From assembly GCA_019775845.1 (NCBI GenBank), contig JADQAV010000044.1, forward strand, positions 124,001 to 188,000: a stretch of 64,000 nt of DNA. Direction: 5' to 3'. A program made the translations under genes and the position numbers. Below the pieces are notes generated by a model, which was not told the origin of the DNA, did no database searches, and worked only from the letters and a program-made list of their open reading frames with translations. This document shows positions 20,842 to 31,985 of this stretch, piece by piece. The DNA is from Myrmaecium sp. VS I D KN 1 (taxonomy: Eukaryota; Ascomycota; Dothideomycetes; Valsariales; Valsariaceae). The stretch's first letter is position 1, and every line of letters starts with the position of its first letter.

Positions 20842-23022
20842 ATGCAGATGGCCCCCAAGAACTTCACCATCTCCCGCGCGCTCGGCGTCCAAGGGAGCTC
20901 TGTTGATCTTATGTCCAAGCTCGTCTGGAATCCCCCGGTTGACTCGGACGAGCTGTTCGATGCCTTGCGCACCGCTTATCCGAGCGTCAAGAATCACGCC
21001 GAGCGGAAGAGGAAGGCTGTCTTTGACTTCCTCATGCAAGAGAAGGAGGAAAACGCCAGGGCTTTGCAATTATTGCTGAGTTCGTCCAGCCCTGAAAGCC
21101 CGTCGACCGGGTCTTCTTCTGGATATGGATCGCCCAGCTCCGACAGCCATCATACGGCCGACTCCCACAGCCCTGTGATGGCGACCACTCTCCCGACGCC
21201 GGCCCCCACCACCACCCCTCCTTTCACATCAAGCACTCCGGCGATCAGCCCGGCCCCTTCCGCTCCGCAAGTAACCAGTGCCAAGGTTGCCAAGCACAGT
21301 CCGAAGGATATGATTCAGGTGTGGACGGCCTCCGGCGAGGCCATGCCCAAGATCCGCACCCGCCGGACGATGACGGATGCGGAGAAGAAGGAGTATCGCA
21401 AGCAAAGAAAGATCGGGGCGTGCGCGAACTGCCGGCAGCAGCGACGAAAGTGCCGCCACAACGGCCAGGCTGGTTACGTCCAGCCGACGTCGTCCAAGGG
21501 CAAGGCGAAAGCGAAAGCGGGGAGTAATCCCGGAGAGCAAGCTCAATCGAACTTCACTTCCACTTGTTCCACCTCCCCTTTAGTGGTGCAGGCTGAGGCC
21601 AATCCTCAGGCCACCTCGGCATCGGCCAGTCCTCTGGCTGGTTCCTCCATACATTCCTTTGGTTCCTCCAGCAGTGGTACGCTGCCCCTAACGGTCTCCC
21701 CAAAGGATCTTGATTTGAGCCTGGATCATGACTCCTCCTTCATGGACCAAGGTGCTTTCTTTATACCATGGGATCCCAGCTTTTCGCTGGACATGCCTAT
21801 GGAGAACGCAGGCGACGAGTGGCTGACCGGTGCTGCCGACGCCAGCGGCGCTTTTGACCTCGACATCCACTTTAATGCCTTCGATGATCATGCTTTGGTA
21901 TCCAACTATAGTGGCGCGCAGTTCCCGGCCGCGACTCAACACTTCATCTCAAGCAGCCAGACCAGCAGCACCCAACCAAGCCTGCAATCATGTGACTTTA
22001 GGAACCAGCCGCTGATCCAAGGCGGCGTTGACGTCGACGTTCCAGCGCAGGAAACACTACACGCTGGCTCGCCTTACGCGACTTTTGACTCATACACCCA
22101 ACACAGTTTCTCTGGCCTCGACCACCAGGTCAAGCGCCCGAGAAGCGAGGTACTCACCCCAGTACTGGGCAGCTCTGACATGTCGCAGCATACTCCATCA
22201 ACTGGAGGCCAAACCCCGTCAGCCTCGACAAGTCAATCCCAAACCGGCAACCGCGATAGTCCACAGGTAATCGCAGGCATACTCCCCGTCAGCTCCGGCA
22301 CAAGCGATCTCCAGGCCGCTCGCGATACCGCTGGCGTCTGCCCAGGACATGAACATGCCACCAGTCCACGCTCGTCGACCCAAGGCACCCCATCACACGC
22401 TGGCTCCACCAGCGTGCACCTGCATAGGCACGTACAATCAGACACGGTAATTGCGACCGAAGCTGGAAACGCGGGCCGTGCTGCCGATAGCAATGCTGCC
22501 CGCATCAGCACAACCGGCGTAATTGCTACTGGAGCTGCCTTCCATGGAATGGGCAGCAATTCGGAACGCGGCGCAACAAGCCTTGGCTCCCTCCCAAGTG
22601 TCCTCCGCACCGGCTCCACGTCCGCCGCTCTAGGACAGCAACCTGTCCGCAGCAAGCTGGCGAGCGCAATGCCTGCCCAGACACTCAGGGCTTCATCTCT
22701 TCCCCTTTCTGCTTCCACCGCATCAACCGTCCCTACTTCCTCCCTTCATGCAACCCCACGCATATCCAGCTTACCCGTCACATCCTCCAGCGCAACTGCT
22801 GCGTTACAAACCAGCCGCAGTGCCCCCACACTGTCCTTCTCGCCGTCCTACATCTACTCATCCGCCGTCCTCGCCGCTGCTGTGCTTTTGCAAAGCAGCA
22901 TCCGCGCCGCGGTGGTCTTGTCCCTTGCCTCTCGTGCGTCCGTGTCGAATCGCGGTTGCGCTGCTGATGCCACGATAGATGCGTCTTTCTGCGCTCGGCT
23001 GAAGCGGATAGGTATCTGCTAG
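20842..23022 (+). CDS. Regulator-like Ser/Thr-rich protein with half a zinc cluster
   Basis: One open frame of 726 residues from ATG 20842; a second Met is two codons later. The N terminus has a compact, conserved-looking domain (SKLVWNPPVDSDELFDALRT, AYPSVKNHAERKRKAVFDFL). At about residues 173-208 lies a basic region leading into CANCRQQRRKC, the first half of a Zn2Cys6 cluster, but the second CxxC-C half that normally follows is absent. The remaining 500 residues are Ser, Thr, Pro and Gln-rich with acidic patches (DLDLSLDHDSSF), as in activation domains. It may act in transcription, but DNA binding is not assured because three cysteines cannot form the two-zinc cluster. The last 80 or so residues are unlike the rest, and an alternative frame looks equally plausible there, so the 3' end is uncertain. 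Confidence 0.7.
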   Translation: MQMAPKNFTISRALGVQGSSVDLMSKLVWNPPVDSDELFDALRTAYPSVKNHAERKRKAVFDFLMQEKEENARALQLLLSSSSPESPSTGSSSGYGSPSSDSHHTADSHSPVMATTLPTPAPTTTPPFTSSTPAISPAPSAPQVTSAKVAKHSPKDMIQVWTASGEAMPKIRTRRTMTDAEKKEYRKQRKIGACANCRQQRRKCRHNGQAGYVQPTSSKGKAKAKAGSNPGEQAQSNFTSTCSTSPLVVQAEANPQATSASASPLAGSSIHSFGSSSSGTLPLTVSPKDLDLSLDHDSSFMDQGAFFIPWDPSFSLDMPMENAGDEWLTGAADASGAFDLDIHFNAFDDHALVSNYSGAQFPAATQHFISSSQTSSTQPSLQSCDFRNQPLIQGGVDVDVPAQETLHAGSPYATFDSYTQHSFSGLDHQVKRPRSEVLTPVLGSSDMSQHTPSTGGQTPSASTSQSQTGNRDSPQVIAGILPVSSGTSDLQAARDTAGVCPGHEHATSPRSSTQGTPSHAGSTSVHLHRHVQSDTVIATEAGNAGRAADSNAARISTTGVIATGAAFHGMGSNSERGATSLGSLPSVLRTGSTSAALGQQPVRSKLASAMPAQTLRASSLPLSASTASTVPTSSLHATPRISSLPVTSSSATAALQTSRSAPTLSFSPSYIYSSAVLAAAVLLQSSIRAAVVLSLASRASVSNRGCAADATIDASFCARLKRIGIC

Positions 23023-23292
23023 ACCTCTGCTGGCACAATAGCGGGGACTTGGTGAGGTTTGGCTTTGACTCTGGGGTTCTTTATATTTTTCCTTACTCCT
23101 CGTGGTCTCTCTCGTTCTTTCTTGATTTTGCTCGTTCGTTTTGCGTTTTCGTATATACCACACCATGCGCTACGGTCTGGGGATTGAGTGAAGGCTTTAC
23201 CTCTCGTCTTCTTCTGTTGAGGGGCTTGCTCGCGAGCGTGCTTAGGTATCGCCACTGCCAACTCTCTTTTCTAGTGAAGAGAGAGGTTACGA

Positions 23293-23298
23293 AATAAA
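23293..23298 (+). terminator. Possible poly(A) signal
   Basis: AATAAA lies 271 bases after the stop codon at 23022, within an AT-rich stretch. It fits a 3' processing signal, though fungal signals are loose. Confidence 0.4.
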
Positions 23299-24398
23299 AA
23301 GTTGTTCTTGTAAAATGCACCATGATGGACCTTGCGTGTCTATGAAGATATCGATATGTGTGTATCTCGTGAAGCTACCGAAATGTCCCTAGAGCGAGGG
23401 GAAAAAAGTAATTCATACCCACCTCGAAAAAAATTCCTCTCTGGATTCTACACATCAGCGCAGACATCGGTGAAGGGGAAGAAGAAAAGGGGGTCCGGTA
23501 TCTCAAGCCCCGTCTTACAGCTACTTACTGTAGGTACTGTATAATCAAAGGCGAAGATCCGCTTCGGCTCCGATGCAGTGAAATAGGTTACCAAGCCCCT
23601 ACTACTCCTACTGACTACTACCTACATGCCCACGCGCGAGGTGAGGTGAAGATAGGCAAAAGCTTCGATCTGGGAGGGTTGCAGGTGCTTCATCCTGATC
23701 CGTATCTCCATCACTGACGGCCACGGCCGTGGAAGCCTTGGACTTCCCACGAGAACTGTAGCTACTGTATGTGTATATGTCCCTTATGCGGCTCCCCGTT
23801 CTTCAAACCAAGTGTGGAAGCTAGATAGAGTGTGTGAGATACCTACTCCTAGTATACGTGTAGATATGCATGGGGGTCTTTTTACCTCAGGCGATGACTA
23901 CAGTACAAGTACGTACGGACTCCTGTTGGCAGCAGCGCGATCACGCCCCAGTTTGACGCTGAGTGAGGCTCATATCGTATCAGCATAGGGACCTTGGATT
24001 GCCAAGAGCCTATTTGAAAAAAAGCATTCGTGTGAATCTTTCGGAGCGAGGGGTGGCATCTAGTATGCAATCACGTTGTTGAGGACTCTAAGTAGGTGGT
24101 CTCACTAGTGGACTCCCTTTGTAGCCTTTACAATTTCTTCATTCTTATACAAGGCATAAATAATAGTGAGTATTGGGTGTAGTAGAACATCATTTGATTG
24201 AACTTTTTTTGTCATCTTAGAAGCATCTCTAACGTCTATCGTCGCCGAATGCCTCAACCACCCAGACCAGAAACGCCCAGAAAAATCATTACACAGCCCT
24301 GCACACTGTCTATGCCATTATCCTCCGTTTATGTCGTCGCAAGTTGGGTATGCAAACAAGATGGAAGAGGACGCAAGAGGGAGCCATGATCAGCCCGT
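23299..24398. other. Intergenic, convergent ends
   Basis: This separates the regulator-like gene (plus) and elongation factor 3 (minus), which converge. The sequence is moderately AT-rich, with several TAGGTA/TACCTA words between 23530 and 23650. No reading frame of interest was seen. Confidence 0.55.
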
Positions 24399-27300
24399 TT
24401 ACTCGTCCTCGTCGGAGAAGACCTCCTCACCACGCTTGCGGCGGGCAATACGTTCTGTTTTATGTTAGCAATACATTCTTTATTTGTTGAAGATCGGTGC
24501 AACATACCCTTCTTCTTCTTACGGAGCTCAGCGGAGGACAGCTTAGCCTTCTTCTTCGTGCTCTCAATCTTGTTGCCTAATCACGTTGTGTTAGCTTTAG
24601 TACGTCGAAGAGATATACCTGATTTGAAACTTACCCATAGCGTCGAAAGTCTCACCAGCCTCCTTCTCCTCGAGACGAGGACCAGAGCCCTGACCCTGAA
24701 CCCAGTTGTGTCCGGAGGGAACCATGAGACCATCGTTGACGGCCCACACTTCCTCCGTCAGGTCGCGGGTGAACTCGGCGGAGTGAGTAATGATGATGAC
24801 ACCACCCTCGAAGGCCTTGAGGGCCTTGGAGAGGGCACCGAGGGAGTCACGGTCCAGATAGTTGGTAGGCTCGTCAAGGACGATCAAGTGGGGACGCTGC
24901 CACGAGCAGGCGGCAAGGACGACCTTGACACGCTGACCACCAGAGAGACCGCGCATGCGGGAGTGGGAGACGAGCTCGGCATCGAGACCGAAGTTGGCAC
25001 AGTGGGCCTCGATCTCCTTGCGGACAAGGGGACGGAACTGACCGCTGGCAAGGGCCTCCTTCTGGTCGACCTCGGCGACCATCTTGGCGTGGGACTGCAT
25101 GATCTCGTTACGCGGGATCCAGGCGTTGTCAGCAGTCATCATGGGAGTCCAGCGCTCGTTCTTCATGCCGACGTTCTCGCCGAGGGCGAACGAGCACTCG
25201 TACTCGTAGGAGTTCTTGAACTTTCTACGGGAGTGAATACCGATGACGCGACGCTGCGTGCCCTCGATGTTGTAGATCTTGTCCATGGCCTTCTCGTCCT
25301 CCTCAGTGACGATCTTGTTGGCGCGGTCCATGGTCTCACGGTCCTCACCGGTCTGGAAACGCCACTGGATGTACTCGGAGGGAGTCTTGTCCAAGTGGTG
25401 GTCGATGTGGGCGAAGGCGTGCTGCTTGATGTAGGCGATACGGCAGTTCTCGTGCTGGTAGACCTCACCAGAAGTGGGGATAAGTTCACCAGTCAGGACG
25501 TTGACGAGGGTAGACTTGCCGGCACCGTTGGGACCGATAACGGCGATACGGGAGCCAAGCGAGCACTGGAAGGTGATGTCGCGGATCTGGGGCTTGGAGG
25601 TACCGGGGTACTGGAAGGACATGTTGCTGACACGGACGATGGCCTTGGCCTTGGTCTTGACACCCTCGAGGAAACCGGGCTCGGGGAACTTGAACTCGAG
25701 CTCAGAGGCGCCCAGCTCGTAGTAGGACTTGGCAGAGGGGCACTTCTTGACGAACTCGCTCAGGTTACCACGGTAGCGCTTGAGCTTGAAGCGCTCGTAG
25801 TGGATGACGTGCTGGATGACGTTGTCCAAGAACTTGCTGTCGTGGGAGATGATGATGGAAGTGCAAGGAGAGTTGACAAGGTAATTCTCCAACCAGGCAA
25901 CGTTCTTGACGTCCAAGTGGTTGGTGGGCTCGTCAAGAAGGAGAATGTCGGGCTCCTCGAAGACGGCACGAGCCAAAGCGAGCTTCATCTTCCAACCACC
26001 GGAGAGGGAGGTGATGGGAGCCTCGAGTTGCTCGGGAACGAAACCGAACTCAACGAGCTTGGAACGGACGTCCGCCTCAGGCTTGTTGATGCCGACGGAC
26101 TCGAGCTTCTTCATGGTCCAGCCGATGACGGTCTGCTCGGTGTCGGCGGAGTCAAGGTCGTGCTCAACGTAGACGGTCTTGACCTCGCTCTGCTTGGGGA
26201 AACCCTCGACCTGCTCGTTGTTGATGGCGCGCATCAGAGTGGTCTTGCCGGAACCGTTAGGGCCCAAAAGACCGTAACGCTGGCCACGCTTCAGGCGAAG
26301 GTGAGTCTGGTTAAGCAGGATCTTGGCACCGTAAGCCAAGTTGAAGGTACAGTTGCAGAGGTCCTCGCCCTCCTCCTCGTCCTCCTCCTCCTCGTCGGCC
26401 TCAGCAGCACCAGGCAGAGCGCGCTTGCGCAGCTGCTCGGCGATCTGCTTGGAGGACTCCTCACCGGTGATAACGGCGATGAAAGGAGCGGTGTTAGACA
26501 CCCAGTCGACGACCTCGGTAACCTTCTCATCGACGAACTCACCGCCGATGGCAGCGATGTACTCGATGACAGGCTCGAAGCGAGCGGTGACCTTGTCCTT
26601 GGGGAGGATCTCCTTGAGGATGGCGGCAACGGTCTCGATGTCACCGGCGTGGGAAACCTCGGGGATCTTGCCGTCCTTGACGTTACCGACACGCTTGAGA
26701 GTGTCAAGAGCCTGCTGGGTCTTGCCACGAGCCTCAGGGTCGGCCAAGGTCTCGTAGTTCTTCTCAAGAGCGGGCATCAGCTTGGGCAGGAAAGCAGCCA
26801 CGATGTTCGGGTCCTCGACAAGCTTGCACATGTTGTCGATGATGACGGCGGACTTACGCTTGATGGCAGTCTCGCGCTCGACGAGACCACGCTCAAGCAG
26901 GGGAACCATGATGGCCAGGGTGGGCTCGTGGACGTCAGTGACGAAAGTGGTGGCACCGAGCAAGTGAACGGTCTCGGGGACGTTCTCAGGCTTGGCAATA
27001 CACTTGATGAGCTCGGGAATGAAACGCTCGATATCCTTGTTGGAGATCAGAGCGCAGAGCTTCTCCATGGTGGCGTAAGCGGCCTTCTTGACCTCAGGCT
27101 TGGTATCCCACATGGCCTCGGAGACGACGGGAATGAGGTCAGGGACGCGGAAAGCCATCTGAGCGGGAGCGTTGGCGGTGAGGATCTCAATGCACTTGAG
27201 GTCGGTCATCTTTTCGGGCCACTTCTGGGCGTTGAGGAGGGAGTGCCTGAGGTGGGGGATGACGGCCTTGACGGCGTTGGCGTTGACGGCAGAGACGATG

Positions 27301-27764
27301 GCCTCAGCCGCAGCCTGAGCGGCGTTCTTCACCGGCACCATCTTATCACCGACGGCGGCGAGGACGTTAGGGAGGGTAGCGACGAGGTAGGGCTCGACAG
27401 CAGGGGAGATGGTGGAGTGGGAAGCGATGGCCTTGATGGCATCGAGAGCGCGCTCACGGGCGAGAGCATCCTTCTTGCTGGCGAGCTGCTTCTTCAGGAC
27501 CTCGAAAGCACTATTGGACACACTGTTAGCAGATTGTCATCGGTATCGCCACCGCCGGATCATGAGAGATCCAGGTGCAACTTACCCAGTAGGAGCGTCG
27601 CCCTCCTCGATGTCACCGTTGATCAGGGTGGCAATGTCGTGGGAGACGGCGTTGATCTCATCCTGAGCCTTGGAGATGTTCAACTTTGAGAGGAGTTCCT
27701 CCAGAGCCTTGACGGACTTCTGGTTCTCGCTCTTGACGTCGGCGGCGCTGACGGCAGCAGGCAT
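24399..27764 (-). CDS. TEF3: Translation elongation factor 3 (eEF3), ABC-F ATPase
   Basis: Four exons, 27764-27586, 27510-24635, 24576-24508 and 24454-24399, give 1059 residues. The order is: N-terminal HEAT-repeat region to about residue 330; a linker ending in an acidic run; ABC domain 1 with Walker [10 protein letters not shown] near 480, signature [14 protein letters not shown] and Walker [16 protein letters not shown] domain 2 with Walker [10 protein letters not shown] near 720, the chromodomain-like insertion, signature [13 protein letters not shown] and [12 protein letters not shown]; and a Lys/Arg tail ([19 protein letters not shown]) that contacts the ribosome. eEF3 uses ATP to promote release of deacylated tRNA from the E site. 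Codon choice is extremely biased: the 958 complete codons of exon 2 contain no TTA, CTA or TCA, as expected for very high expression. Confidence 0.98.
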
Positions 27765-28080
27765 TTTGTCGGTTTTTTGGAGGTTCGTAAAGGTTCGTAG
27801 AAGATGAAAAGGACGTCGTCAAAGGGCGAGTTGACGGCGAGGTACGGAAAAGGCCAGAAATCTATTCGGTACCGGGTATCACTTTTTCTGCGCGACTATG
27901 CGATCGGAACGCAAGCCACGACTTTTTTAACTCGAATTTGCAGAAGTTGCAAAAGAGACGAGTTGGCTTCTGGGTAGCAGAAGACCAGGAAGAAAGGAAA
28001 AAGGTGGTGTAAGAGAGAGAGAGAGGGGTGGGAGATGAGTGAGAGGGGAAAAGGTGGCAGAGGGCGGTTGGGGGTTTTTA
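27765..28080 (-). promoter_or_regulatory. Promoter and leader of elongation factor 3
   Basis: Directly upstream of the eEF3 start. On the coding strand it has a long CT-rich tract (a GA repeat at 28012-28025 on the plus strand, followed by purine-rich sequence to 28065). CT-rich tracts near start sites are common in strongly expressed ascomycete genes. No TATA box is placed with confidence. Confidence 0.5.
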
Positions 28081-28477
28081 TCGGGTGCGCCGCTTCGCAC
28101 AAATTTTTTTTAGGACAAGCAGTGGTGGCCGGGTCCGTGCGGGCCGGGAAAGCGAGCGGCGACCAATCCGCGACCGCGGGTTGAAACTCGGTGAAAGAAC
28201 CTGAGGGTGTCCAGATTTTAGACGGCAACGGTTTTGCTTTGGGGCCAGCGTGCCTGCAAAGGCCATTCTTGTTGGCCACCCTGAATAATCAATGTTAGGA
28301 GGTATGTTCATCCTCTCTTGTCGCCTTCCTGCCTGATCCTGTCTGCATTCTACGCATCTCCATATTTCGCCGTCGCCACACCCGGGCGCCGTCATGTTGC
28401 GTTCACCCGACGTCCGCGCTTTCGGCGCCGTCGTTTGCGGATGAGCCCCTCCCTTTCACGAGTCGTCCACTGCCCGT

Positions 28478-28592
28478 GATAGCAGGGCGATAAGTTATCG
28501 ATAACACGTCGGTGCCAGCAGCTTTACCCCTCCGAGGATCCTCAACAGCATCTCAAGGCTGCTACGATGTACTTCTCGTGAACGTATAAATA
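28478..28592. promoter_or_regulatory. GATA-site cluster and TATA element
   Basis: GATAG (28478), GATAA (28489), TTATC (28495) and GATAA (28500) lie within 27 bases. The last two form a perfect 12-base palindrome, GTTATCGATAAC (28494-28505). TATAAATA follows at 28585-28592. GATA-family regulators (nitrogen, iron or light control in fungi) bind such cores. The target gene is unknown: eEF3 starts 700 bases to the left and a 43-codon frame starts at 28650. Confidence 0.4.
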
Positions 28593-30546
28593 CAAGGTTT
28601 TAGGCCGAGGGCTATTCGGTTTAAGATAAGCAGGGAGAACCAGGAGGTAATGTATCCAATCATCCTCCAATCAAAAAGTGACCAAAACCAGCTGTTTGGC
28701 TGTAAACAAGGCCAAACTCGGCGTGTTTTTCATCAAGCTTCTTCGGAGGGGACCCTTTTCGCCACCCGCCCTTACCTCTGATGAAACGCACATCAACTCT
28801 CTCCCTTTTGCTGGCCACCGCTGATTACGGCATGGGGAAGCGCTTGTGAGAAAACCTTGGGGTGGAGCGCTAGTGCACGACGCCAATCATGTTGTCGTGG
28901 CACGGTGAGAGGCAACCCAGCAACCGACGGCCCATTCTCGCCGGCTCGGCTTCCGCCTTCTGGAACGCAGCACCTGGTGCCCTGGAGAAGCTCCAGACAC
29001 CAACGTCCGCAAGCGACTCAAGACCAGACCATGTCAGTGAACAGGCGAGCCCTCATACACTGGAGGACTTGGAGGTAGCAGTACTGGTTATGTCGATGCA
29101 GTCGTCCAAACGTGCCCGCCGACAACAGACTTGCACAAGCTAAATCGAGCAGGAATGTGCGGTGAAGACGGTCTCCGAATTATCGATCGTTGAGACGAGC
29201 CAATCCCTGCACATACTCGGCCTCCTATTCAGCACGATGCAAGTGCGGACAAGGGAAAAACATACTTACAGAATCAACCTGCAGATTTCATAGCCTTTCC
29301 AGTATAATTCAAAATCAGCGTCTCGAAGGAATAAGCACAGCAAGCATGTCATTATATAGGAGCACCGTCAGCTTGGACCAGCGTAATGCGTTGCATGCGA
29401 GAAGAAACACCGCAGTACGAACCCAACCGAGCATCCCATGCAGAAGATCGCTGCGCTTCTCAGCCTGATCGCACATAGCAGAAAAGAGAACCTCTCTCTT
29501 CCTCTCTGTCTCCTACAATAAGTACACGCGCATACCATCACCAATGATACCTATTCTCTCAATCTCTCTCATCTTTCAGTCATGCCTCCTTCCCTTCCTC
29601 GCAAAGATTTCCGATGGCATGTTGCCCGTTTAAGCTCTTATCACACTCCACTTTACTACCCCGGATTTTGCCTTGCCCCCCCGCCTTCTCCCCATTCCGA
29701 GTCCACCTACTGCGGTTTTCTCTGATATAGGGATAATGGAAGCCGTGGTCGATGATAAGATCGGACAGAGCGCAACTCCATGTCCGCAGCGGTTGTATTG
29801 TGCGTTTTATTTCTGCTGAGATCTCTTTTCTGTGGGTTGGAGGAGTCATGTACAGTCTTATTGAGGGTAAGCAAGGTCGTCTTCCTTCGGTCGAAGTACT
29901 CTTTTCGAATGTTAGTGTTGCCTGTGGATCAGGAGGTAGGTCCTCTTAGTATGTGTTTCCTTCAGCTGGCATTCGAGATCATTCTCGTTTTGAGTCCTGC
30001 CACACTTGCAATATTCATCAGGAGTCGCTCGATATTTTACGTGTTAGATTGTTCGGAACACATCAGACTCGGTTCCTTTATCCTTAGATTATCTCAAAAT
30101 TGTTGCCAAGAAGCCCCTCACGCCCTCCCTCTCTTCTATCAACCCTGGCAAGAAAAAAAAAACAATCCCGCGCACTCCCCCATCCCCCACCTTTTCATAT
30201 GTACTCCAGCATCCCCCACCTTCCTACCCCGTCCCCCAGATCCTCTCTCCCCGCACGCCGCCAAACATCACATCACCCCACAAACCAAAATCCATACAAT
30301 CTTCTCCTCCTCCAGACTCCAAGCCGAGTCCTCCTATACCCACTCCGCGTCGCATCTCAGCTAGCTCAGCTCAGCTCATCTCGGGATGTGGTGTGGCTGC
30401 GGATGCGCGGGCGATGGCGGGAGGTGGGGGACGTGGGGTGTGGGATTGGGCATGGGTTTTGCTTAGGTTTGTCTTTTGATCCGTCGCGGTCGATGCGCTT
30501 CCTGATGATGTGTACATATGTACTAGTATGGAGTTGAGTCCAATCT

Positions 30547-30580
30547 GCTGTTCGTAATAAAAGACTTCTTTATTAGCAGC
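30547..30580. terminator. Palindromic AATAAA element
   Basis: TAATAAA, a 7-base spacer, then TTTATTA (30555-30575), flanked by GCTG and CAGC. Each strand therefore carries AATAAA, so the element could act as a 3' processing signal for either strand. No adjacent gene is recognised. Confidence 0.3.
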
Positions 30581-31966
30581 GCGTGGCCCCTTATACGTAC
30601 ATTTCCGATTCTATAACCGTTGAAGGATACTTGGGGGTTTACCGCGACAGCTTCGGGGTCATCGTGAAGATGCTGTTATTTTAATAAGTGTTGTTTGTTC
30701 TACGTACCTTCTTTCCACGTCTTAGAACAGCATGCCTTGGGCGCTTTAAGCCCGCGGCAAACTAGGTATGGACTGAGCTTTACTGGTATGAGCCTGGACG
30801 CTGGTAGCTCACGCAGACGTCACAAGAAAAGCTGATAATTATCCTAGTGCTACCTCCGGGTGTCATGGGCCGCGTGGTTTGTATTCCTTACACAATGTGC
30901 CACCGCTCCGTACATTGGTGCCCGCGACCACAACCTAGAAAGTCCCGGATTCTTTATCTCGTTTCCTGCCGCTTCTGGGCGTTGTGGGACCGGAGCAAGT
31001 ACAAACATTGCTTGACAGATACTCACGCTTAACACTGATACTATCGCGGCTGTGATAAAGGCCGGACTAACATGCCCACAGTCCGCCTCAGACATTCGCT
31101 ACAGTATGATACCGTTTGGCTGGAGGACTTTTGCGGTATTGCTATTCTTTCCTCTCAATCAGTAAACTTTCTATTAAGGCTAAGCTAACAGTGGATTAAT
31201 AGCCGTCCGCTCCACCTCGTTGCTTGTTTCTCATGCTGATCGGTTTCCTACGTAGGTATCCGCGGAACGGAAACATGCCTGCTGGCCACGGACACCCAAT
31301 CTAGGGTATGGGTATCTGGTTGAAGCAGATATCAGATGTGTACAGTCAGTCGGTAAAACCACATCTATCTCGGCCCATCGTCGTCGTGTTCTCGTCCAAG
31401 TGTCAGTTCATGAGAGATCTGCACTTCTCGCAACGTTTTCAGACCCGGCTGGGCAGCTTGGAAGCTAATGATAGGAGTCTCTCGGGAGTTTGATGTCAAT
31501 ACATCATGATGGCCGATGTGCTGCTTCCACCCGGCCTCATGTCACCTGGTCCGCTGAGCATCACAGCAGACGGTTCATAAAAAAGGCAGTTTCCTCCAAC
31601 GCTTTTTCCACTCACCATCCGCACCTTGCCTCCACCACGAAGTGGCCTGTATATATAAAAGTTGACTGTTGGGCGTATACGATATCCATTAGCTTTGGCA
31701 CCGGAATATGGAGGGCGAGCTGTCATTCCACTACATTGCTGCAAGGTAAGCCCCAGCCCTTGCTGATAACGTGCTTACTCTATACTTACACTATACTGCT
31801 GTAGGCCTCGAACAAAGATCGGTTTCAGGCTCTACTACGCATGCTTTTCTGCTCTGTCTGTCTTTTCTTCGCGCATATAGATGCATGAGCATGAAACCAG
31901 GGGAAAAGAGACAGCCGATCAGCAATTGCAATTCACTCCTCACCACCAACCGGAGACATAGCGACG

Positions 31967-31985
31967 AGCATATATATATATACAT
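31967..31985. repeat. Short TA repeat
   Basis: An alternating AT run (ATATATATATATAC) within otherwise mixed-composition intergenic DNA. Confidence 0.7.
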
